Origin: Clostridia bacterium
Lineage (GTDB): Bacteria; Bacillota; Clostridia; Peptostreptococcales; Acidaminobacteraceae
Assembly (NCBI GenBank): GCA_014859095.1
Contig: JACUUV010000019.1
Coordinates: 1 to 50,840, forward strand
DNA length: 50,840 nt
Reading direction: 5' to 3'
A program made the translations under genes and the position numbers. A model generated the notes under the pieces. That model worked only from the letters and a program-made list of their open reading frames with translations. It was not told the DNA's origin and made no database searches. Below are positions 45,643 to 50,840 of this stretch, piece by piece (position 1 is the first letter of the stretch; the number at the start of each line of letters is the position of its first letter).

Positions 45643-46692
45643 CTAACGATTTTTATACGATAAAATATTCATGGCATAATAAGCATCAAATGTAATGCTT
45701 TTCGATCGCACATCAGTGGCGGTTTCGACACCGATATACCTGTAATGCCAAGGTTCATACATATATCCGGTTATGTTTTCCATATTTTGGGGATATCTTA
45801 AGATATAGCCGTATTTGTGTGCATTTTCCTGAAGCCATTTGAAAGCCTTAGTATTTTCAAATGCTTGTGAAACATCGTTGATGTCAATTGCAAGTCCTGT
45901 TTCGTGTTCGGAATGTCCTGGTCTTGCTGAGTAACGGTCGGCATTTTTTTCACCATTGTTGGCTTTGTATTTGTTGTAAAGATATGCCTGAAATTCATTT
46001 GAACGGTAGGCGGAAATGATTTTCAGCGATATTCCCTCTTCCTTTGCATGATCGGACATATCAATGAATGCATTCAGCGCATCTCGATCAAGATCGTATG
46101 CCTTACCATCATTGACATGATATTCAGCAGGCACTTTTTCAAGGTTTTGAGGTGTGAAGTCACTCGGTAATTGGTAGAATTTGTTGCAAAGCACCAGCAA
46201 ATCATCCGGCACTTCAATCTCAACGATATGGGTATAAAAATCATAATCTAAATTCATATTGACTTTCATGACAATCTCTTCGACCGAAAACGTGGGGTTG
46301 TCCAGCGCGTATGCCTTATAGCGTTCCATTCTGGAATCCATAAAAAATGAAACAGTTTTATAGTTCAACAGTTCCGGTTGCGGTTTCATTTCGACCTCCA
46401 CTTCTGTTTCTGTTTCCGTTTCGGTGACCGGAGGAATTGGGTGTTCCACTTTAACCTCTTTTTCTGTTTCATCAACAACAACTTCATCCACTTCAGTATT
46501 ATCAGTGTCTTCACTGTTTCCGGGGATCACAGGGGTCACAGAATCACCGTTCACATCGACAATTATGGGCGTCTCAACTGCAATGGGTGCCTTAAATTTC
46601 AGAACCACAGATCTGACTGCGATGCCCAGAACAAGTATAATGGCTACACCGATTAGGATTAGTGTCAATCTACGTAAAAACAGGGTATTCAT
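45643..46692 (-). CDS. VanY-type D-alanyl-D-alanine carboxypeptidase, membrane anchored
   Basis: A peptidoglycan-trimming M15B peptidase. Residues ~7-30 form a membrane anchor or signal; ~35-110 are an acidic, Pro/Thr/Glu-rich wall spacer; the catalytic domain (about 190-349) has ISAYRS, the zinc motif SARPGHSEHETGLAID (His and Asp ligands) and EPWHYRYIG (catalytic Glu and third ligand His). The ATG at 46692 is preferred since GAGGTG directly precedes it; the frame's GTG at 46698 lies in that site. It starts 12 bases after tcdA and is likely cotranscribed. Confidence 0.9.
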   Translation of the reverse strand: MNTLFLRRLTLILIGVAIILVLGIAVRSVVLKFKAPIAVETPIIVDVNGDSVTPVIPGNSEDTDNTEVDEVVVDETEKEVKVEHPIPPVTETETETEVEVEMKPQPELLNYKTVSFFMDSRMERYKAYALDNPTFSVEEIVMKVNMNLDYDFYTHIVEIEVPDDLLVLCNKFYQLPSDFTPQNLEKVPAEYHVNDGKAYDLDRDALNAFIDMSDHAKEEGISLKIISAYRSNEFQAYLYNKYKANNGEKNADRYSARPGHSEHETGLAIDINDVSQAFENTKAFKWLQENAHKYGYILRYPQNMENITGYMYEPWHYRYIGVETATDVRSKSITFDAYYAMNILSYKNR

Positions 46693-46704
46693 ATGCACCT
46701 CGAT

Positions 46705-47436
46705 TTATTTCGAACTAATTGGTTTAATCAAATCTTTTATGACCTCTCCGGCGATGATCAGACCCGCTACAGAGGGTACGAAAGCGATGCTGCCAGCGAT
46801 AGTTCTTTTACGGTTGAGCGGTTTTTCCACCACTCCTGTGTCTATGGGTTTCATCGCCTCTTCTTTCGAGTAGACGACCTTGAGTTTTTTCACTCCTCGA
46901 GCCTTCAGTTCCTTGCGCATGACTTTTGCAAGTGGACAGACCGATGTTTTGTGGATGTCCGCAACCTCAAACCTGGTGGGATCCAGTTTGTTTCCTGCTC
47001 CCATACTGCTCATGATCGGGACTCCGGCTGCGAGGGCCTTTTCCACTAAGAGCAGTTTCGAAGAGACCGTGTCAATGGCATCCACGACATAATCGAATTT
47101 TGAAAAATCAATGGAGTCCGCATTTTCCGCATTGAAAAAGCTACAATTCGCTTCCACGATCGCATCTGGATTGATTTCAAGAATTCTCTCTTTCATGACT
47201 TCGACCTTTACTTGGCCGATAGTTTTATATGTTGCTATAATCTGGCGGTTGATATTGGTGAGTGCCACAGTGTCATTATCAAAAAGGTGAAACTTTGAAA
47301 TCCCCGTTCTAGCAAGTGCTTCAGCGGTAAATGAACCTACTCCGCCCACTCCGAAAATTGCTACGGTGGATTGTTTTAAAAGTGCCACACCTTCTTCTCC
47401 TATCAGTAGTTCAGTTCTTGAAAACGCGTTTAGCAT
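46705..47436 (-). CDS. tcdA: tRNA threonylcarbamoyladenosine dehydratase
   Basis: TcdA (CsdL) is an E1-like enzyme that cyclises t6A37 of tRNA to ct6A using ATP. The N-terminal FSRTELLIGEEGVALL, the ATP-binding GVGGVGSFTAEALARTGI (near residue 30), DNDTVALTNINRQ, and DAIDTVSSK segments are all typical; MSSMGAGNKLDPTRF marks the later part. The 243-residue size is normal. GAGGAGG precedes the ATG. A near promoter -10 lies at 47479-47484 and a LexA-type promoter further up at 47646, so damage-responsive transcription is possible. Confidence 0.93.
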   Translation of the reverse strand: MLNAFSRTELLIGEEGVALLKQSTVAIFGVGGVGSFTAEALARTGISKFHLFDNDTVALTNINRQIIATYKTIGQVKVEVMKERILEINPDAIVEANCSFFNAENADSIDFSKFDYVVDAIDTVSSKLLLVEKALAAGVPIMSSMGAGNKLDPTRFEVADIHKTSVCPLAKVMRKELKARGVKKLKVVYSKEEAMKPIDTGVVEKPLNRKRTIAGSIAFVPSVAGLIIAGEVIKDLIKPISSK

Positions 47437-47478
47437 GTTTCCTCCTCATAGCTTGTTATTCAATAGTTTTTTCGACTT

Positions 47479-47484
47479 ATTATA
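47479..47484 (-). promoter_or_regulatory. -10 element near tcdA
   Basis: A perfect TATAAT on the minus strand about 45 bases before the tcdA start; the -35 (TTGGGA at 18 bases) is partial. It would give tcdA LexA-independent expression. Confidence 0.5.
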
Positions 47485-47545
47485 ACATATTCATACCCCT
47501 ATTCCCAATCAAAGCTTGAACAGAATCCATTTGCAACTGTCGATT

Positions 47546-47610
47546 TCATATTTGATTAGGATTATTTTTTCTGTGTTTTGAATGACACATTGACACGTAA
47601 AAACAATCCT
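47546..47610 (-). ncRNA. possible LexA-controlled short transcript (structured RNA or 16-codon ORF)
   Basis: Downstream of the LexA promoter the minus-strand RNA can form a 12-bp stem: AGGATTGTTTTT (complement of 47599-47610) with AAAAATAATCCT (complement of 47558-47569), one G-U, enclosing a 29-base loop with a TGTGT/ACACA inner stem. The same region has a 16-codon frame from GTG (complement of 47594-47596) after AAAGGA, ending at 47546. No U-tract follows. It may be a small RNA, a leader peptide, or only the 5' UTR of tcdA. Purely inferred. Confidence 0.3.
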
Positions 47611-47626
47611 TTCAATAATATAAAAC

Positions 47627-47674
47627 AAACGCGCGTTCTATTTATATTATATAGAACACACGTTCGATTGTAAA
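47627..47674 (-). promoter_or_regulatory. LexA-repressed promoter with two SOS boxes, no evident protein gene behind
   Basis: Minus strand: TTTACA (complement of 47669-47674), 17-base spacer, TATAAT (47646-47651). The spacer holds GAACGTGTGTTC (47654-47665), an exact LexA box; a second box GAACGCGCGTTT (47627-47638), one mismatch, covers the expected start site. The same elements in the same places form the yneA-like promoter at 24403-24452. The next annotated gene in this direction is tcdA, 190 bases on. Confidence 0.82.
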
Positions 47675-47677
47675 GAG

Positions 47678-48427
47678 TCAATTGAATTTTATGGTCATCA
47701 CGTATTGATAATCTTTGATTTCAGGCGTTTCAACAATGGTGAAAGATGGAGTAAACCCTTTTACCAGTGCTGCGATATAAAGATGAAAAAGACCAATGCC
47801 CACATCGATGCGATTCAATCTTTCGAAAATCAGACCTTTGAAAATATTTTGGCGTATGCGATAAATATGGATACTTTCCTCAGCATCGACATAAAGCCAA
47901 GGTTGACTGTTGGTCGCGGAAGGAGCAAGCCTTGCCAGTTCAATAAGTTCTTTGTACTGTTCACCCTTATGAATCTTGTTGAGAGGAAATCTACTGAACT
48001 GGGTGACAGAGGTTCTGGGTTCGAAAATTTCAGGTGTTCCAAAAGCATAGGCGATGATGAACTCATGACTTTTATTAAAACCTGCAGATTTTGAAGGTTT
48101 GGCCATTCCTAGCCAGCAACCACCAAGCCCCAGTGTGGGTAAAAACAAATCCAATTGTTGTAACATGAATCCAGCATTTTCAAGATAATTGCCTGTTGGT
48201 TCAGAGGCCACAGTCATATAATAAGGCGCTTTGATTGAAAACAGCTTCCCCATTGCCTCATTAGGTGTTCGAGTAAAAGAAACTTCAATTTCTGAATCCA
48301 TTGGTACCAATTGTTGAATAAACTGATCGATTTTTTGAAGTGTTTCAGCATCTAGGGCGTCCATTTTATATTGACGTACGGATTTTCTTTGAGTGATCTG
48401 ATTGTAAAGCGCATCTGCTTTTTGCAT
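47678..48427 (-). CDS. nitroreductase-family protein (TM1586-type)
   Basis: An FMN-dependent reductase fold of 249 residues. QITQRKSVRQYKMDAL near residue 8 is the usual N-terminal FMN-phosphate contact, and LQQLDLFLPTLGLGGCWLGM near 115 with FIIAYAFGTP resembles the putative TM nitroreductase subgroup, which duplicates half of the fold in one chain. Substrate is not known. The start is ATG 48427 after AGGAGG; the frame extends 16 codons further without a ribosome site. Its stop lies just upstream of the LexA promoter, which points away from it. Confidence 0.85.
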   Translation of the reverse strand: MQKADALYNQITQRKSVRQYKMDALDAETLQKIDQFIQQLVPMDSEIEVSFTRTPNEAMGKLFSIKAPYYMTVASEPTGNYLENAGFMLQQLDLFLPTLGLGGCWLGMAKPSKSAGFNKSHEFIIAYAFGTPEIFEPRTSVTQFSRFPLNKIHKGEQYKELIELARLAPSATNSQPWLYVDAEESIHIYRIRQNIFKGLIFERLNRIDVGIGLFHLYIAALVKGFTPSFTIVETPEIKDYQYVMTIKFN

Positions 48428-48531
48428 GATTTCCTCCTGGAAATAAATAATATGATTAAGCTTGGTTACAAGCATAATTGGTGATTCTAGTCCTCTATAT
48501 TAAAAGAATATGATAAAATGAGTGAAGATAT

Positions 48532-48861
48532 ATGTTTTATAAAAACCTGGCAAATGTATACCAGCATGTTTTTCCTGCAGCGGGAAAAGTGGATTTCTTG
48601 GCAGATTTGTTCAAACCCCATGGAATGATTCTAGACGTAGGGCGTTCAGATGGTCGTGTCGCACTCAGTCTTTCAAAGCTCGGATTCGACGTGGAAGTCA
48701 TTGATCTCAGCGAAGATATGATTCGTGTGGCCAAAGTCGTCAGCGAAAAAAACGAACGATTCAGAGTGCGGCTCATGGATATGCAAAATGTTTCTCAGCA
48801 CTACCCCGCAGGACATTTTGACCTTTTTCCCAATCCTAATATATCACTATCAGGTGGATAA
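48532..48861 (+). pseudogene. truncated SAM-dependent methyltransferase
   Basis: Only the N-terminal 109 residues of a class I methyltransferase are left: FYKNLANVYQHVFPAAGK, motif I ILDVGRSDGRVALSL (normally DxGCGxG), VEVIDLSEDMI and the motif II-III region up to GHFDLF. The expected rest of the domain (another ~130 residues with the FD-ILC-GNSL segment) is missing; a nonsense tail ends at 48861. The glycine-poor motif I also suggests decay. M42 peptidase begins 63 bases later. Probably a pseudogene; a sequencing frameshift is the alternative. Confidence 0.65.
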
Positions 48862-48924
48862 TTCCAGTTGAACTTACTACAGCATAAATGTACAATTGAT
48901 TTATATTAAATATCAGGAGGTCCC

Positions 48925-49992
48925 ATGTTGTTGAATCTCATTCGTGAACTCACAGACGCCTTTGGTCCATCAGGGTTTGAAGAGGATGTCGTTCGTGTCA
49001 TACATAGATATAGCGATCCTTTCAATTTTAATGTGGATGCAATGAACAATGTCTATCTGTCCCTCAAAAGTAATAATGGAAAAAAGCCAGTTCTCATGCT
49101 GGACGCCCATACCGATGAAGTCGGTTTCATGGTTCAGAGTATCCATGCGAATGGTCTAATCTCGATTGCAACCCTAGGAGGTTGGGTAATGAACAATATT
49201 CCAGCCCACACCGTGAACATCAAGACGCAATCAAAGAAGATGGTTCGTGGCATCGTCGCCTCAAAACCGCCCCATTTCATGAGTGATGCTGAAAAAAACG
49301 CTCCACTACAGATAGAAAATCTTATGATTGATGTGGGCTGCACCACACGGGATGAAGTCATCACAAGTCTTGGAATCCAAGTCGGCGATCCGATTGCACC
49401 TGAAGTCAACTTTGAATTTAACGAAGCGACCGGTGTTATTTTTGGAAAGGCTTTTGACAATCGTCTTGGAACAGCTGCAGTAATTCAAACCATGAGACAA
49501 CTTTCTGAAATTGAAGATCTGCCCTATGACGTCATCGGCGCACTTGCCAGTCAGGAAGAAGTCGGCACTCGTGGTGCGATGGTCACCAGTCAAGTTGTTA
49601 AACCGGATATTGCCATTGTTTTTGAAGGTTCACCTGCAGATGATTTGTATTTTGATTCTCATACATCACAATGCGCCTTGAAAAAAGGTACACAAATCAG
49701 ACATATGGACGCAAGCTATGTGAGTCACAGGCGTCTTATTGACTCCGCCAAGGCTATCGCAAATGCAGAGGGTATTCCCTTCCAAAGCGCTGTCAGACGA
49801 AAAGGAGGTACAAACGCGGGGCGAATTCATATGCAAAACAAAGCAGTCCCTGTTTTGGTTCTGGGCATTCCATCCCGATATGTGCATACCCATTACAATT
49901 ATGCCGCCATGGAAGATTTTAATGCAACTGTAAACCTTGCAAAAGCTATTGCTATGAATATTGATCCCGACTCGCTGAAACTTAAGTTTTAA
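48925..49992 (+). CDS. M42 family glutamyl/leucyl-type aminopeptidase
   Basis: A dinuclear metallo-aminopeptidase forming large tetrahedral particles. The 355 residues show LTDAFGPSGFEEDV at the N-terminus, MLDAHTDEVGFMV (first metal His and Asp neighbourhood) near residue 58, FDNRLGTA near 180 with the bridging Asp, ASQEEVGTRGA (catalytic Glu pair) near 207, FEGSPADD near 235, and the late RYVHTHYN metal His. All metal ligands seem present. CAGGAGGTCCC precedes the ATG. Likely cytosolic peptide turnover; monocistronic. Confidence 0.93.
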   Translation: MLLNLIRELTDAFGPSGFEEDVVRVIHRYSDPFNFNVDAMNNVYLSLKSNNGKKPVLMLDAHTDEVGFMVQSIHANGLISIATLGGWVMNNIPAHTVNIKTQSKKMVRGIVASKPPHFMSDAEKNAPLQIENLMIDVGCTTRDEVITSLGIQVGDPIAPEVNFEFNEATGVIFGKAFDNRLGTAAVIQTMRQLSEIEDLPYDVIGALASQEEVGTRGAMVTSQVVKPDIAIVFEGSPADDLYFDSHTSQCALKKGTQIRHMDASYVSHRRLIDSAKAIANAEGIPFQSAVRRKGGTNAGRIHMQNKAVPVLVLGIPSRYVHTHYNYAAMEDFNATVNLAKAIAMNIDPDSLKLKF

Positions 49993-50101
49993 ATACAAAG
50001 TACCGAGCTTGATTCTCTGTCAAGAAAGAGGCATGACGGAGCATGAGTTCGAATTTCAGATTGCTCTTGTCACTTAAACCAAGTGAATAATCGATGAGAT
50101 C

Positions 50102-50209
50102 TCATATGCCTTCGAGTGTAATATATGTCAGTTCAGGGACCAGTATAATTTTCGGAGTTGTAATGGGCACATAATATGTGTAAACTACTTTATTGATTGA
50201 CTTACTCAT
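50102..50209 (-). pseudogene. possible GyrI-like (effector-binding) gene relic
   Basis: On the minus strand an ATG opens 35 codons ending ITTPKIILVPELTYITLEGI before a TGA. The PKII-VPELTYITLEG pattern resembles the beginning of GyrI-like small-molecule-binding proteins (usually ~200 aa). After the stop the same frame is open again to the end of the M42 gene. The rest of 49993-50253 shows no intact gene. Weak evidence, by motif recall only. Confidence 0.25.
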
Positions 50210-50253
50210 GATAAAACAAAACAACTTGACTATTTATTGGAGGTTCGACAGTT

Positions 50254-50840
50254 ATGTCCGTTGATTTTTTGAATTACATAAACATATTGAGACATGAACC
50301 TATTAAAAATTTGAATAATCTTTGTGATTTCTTGCTTGAGATTTCATTGGAGATCTCGGGGAGTAAAGCGGGATTTGTCCTAGCTAAAGATCAACTTGAT
50401 GCTGACTATGTACTCTATTCAAAAAAGGGTGATCTGACTGATCCGTTTCAAAAGATTTCTATGATTGAAGAGAAGGATTCTTATGTGGAAGCTATGATAT
50501 CAATAGCGAATACACTTGATGTGGAAAAGGTTGAGCTGATTCGAAGCATCGCATGGATAGCTTATGGTCAGATGACTCAGAATAGACTGATCAGACGCCT
50601 CAGGAAGAGTGAGTGCATTTTCAATTTAACTTTTGAACAAGTAAATAGTGGACGCTGTGTCACTGACCTGGAAGGTTACATACTTGAAACCAACCAAAAA
50701 TTTTGTGATATTATCGGGTATACCCAGGAAGAAGCTTTAGGACTTAGAATTAAAGATTTGACTTTTCCAGATGATTGGAAACTGGATGTTGTTTATAAAG
50801 ATCAACTATTTAGAGGAGAAGTTCCTTTTTTTTCAATGGA
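50254..50840 (+). CDS. PAS-domain sensor protein (3' end outside window)
   Basis: The frame is open from ATG 50254 (after TTGGAGGTTC) to the window end, giving at least 195 residues. The first ~110 residues form an alpha/beta, GAF-like region (CDFLLEISLEISGSKAGFVL), then a PAS domain begins near residue 135 with GYILETNQKFCDIIGYTQEEALGLRIKDL, the usual PAS core. No transmembrane segment is seen so far. The missing part probably holds a histidine kinase, GGDEF or ATPase output domain; this cannot be told here. Confidence 0.8.
   Translation, partial: MSVDFLNYINILRHEPIKNLNNLCDFLLEISLEISGSKAGFVLAKDQLDADYVLYSKKGDLTDPFQKISMIEEKDSYVEAMISIANTLDVEKVELIRSIAWIAYGQMTQNRLIRRLRKSECIFNLTFEQVNSGRCVTDLEGYILETNQKFCDIIGYTQEEALGLRIKDLTFPDDWKLDVVYKDQLFRGEVPFFSM

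Noticed and set aside
47599-47665. LexA boxes at 47.65 kb as a control site of the nitroreductase gene
   Set aside because: The boxes lie beyond the 3' end of that gene, and the promoter elements point away from it.
1-50840. CRISPR arrays, tRNA or rRNA genes, insertion sequences, toxin-antitoxin or defence islands
   Set aside because: No regular spaced repeats, tRNA-like cloverleaf sequences, transposase genes or recognisable defence genes were seen on either strand.

Overview
The window reads as chromosomal DNA of a low-GC, Gram-positive, anaerobic endospore-former-type bacterium (Bacillota, class Clostridia; genus not determinable by eye). Reasons: AT-rich codon use, strong AGGAGG ribosome sites, RNase Y next to SpoVS genes, SpoIIIE/FtsK, Firmicute-type LexA boxes (GAAC-N4-GTTC), a preQ1-I riboswitch, and a giant 2-hydroxyacyl-CoA dehydratase activase-type protein found in anaerobes.

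Layout. 1-5494 (+): end of the classic translation operon infB-rbfA-nrnA-truB-ribF, tightly packed. 5485-8239: rpsO and pnp, each with its own promoter and a structured leader; the pnp leader folds into a very long hairpin. 8344-15800 (+): M16 peptidase, dut, ftsK/spoIIIE, rimO, pgsA, cinA. 15836-19330 (+): recA under an SOS box, rny (RNase Y) with an odd start, and two tandem spoVS genes. 19460-22591 (+): purB, an alpha/alpha-toroid-like protein of unknown role, and a preQ1 riboswitch-queT unit. 22843-25162: a tyrosine recombinase (+) converging on a yneA-like LysM gene (-) that is divergent from lexA (+), with several LexA boxes between.

25333-43404 is almost all on the minus strand: malic enzyme, an YnbB-type PLP enzyme and a CBS/DRTGG pyrophosphatase in one operon; a 1,408-residue activase-type protein; a response regulator with a degenerate output domain; an AI-2E family permease; deoC; hpt; a lean Tad/Flp pilus operon (TadZ-like, TadA, TadB, TadC, a 59-residue Flp pilin, and an FHA protein); a small membrane protein and an oxaloacetate decarboxylase/pyruvate carboxylase carboxyltransferase subunit, divergent from an Lrp/AsnC regulator over a 20-bp palindrome. 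44130-48427 (-): MBL-fold protein, coiled-coil membrane protein, VanY-type carboxypeptidase, tcdA, nitroreductase. 48532-end (+): truncated methyltransferase, M42 aminopeptidase, and the start of a PAS sensor protein cut by the window end.

Most genes are housekeeping. The most interesting items are regulatory: a LexA-controlled promoter near 47.65 kb built exactly like the yneA promoter but with no evident protein gene behind it, the 98-nt pnp leader hairpin, and the divergent oadA/lrp palindrome. The trimmed Tad locus with a TadZ that has lost its ATPase motif is the best candidate for an unusual protein system. Small gene relics (gdhA tail, methyltransferase, perhaps a GyrI-like protein) lie between intact genes. 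No CRISPR array, tRNA, rRNA or insertion sequence was seen.
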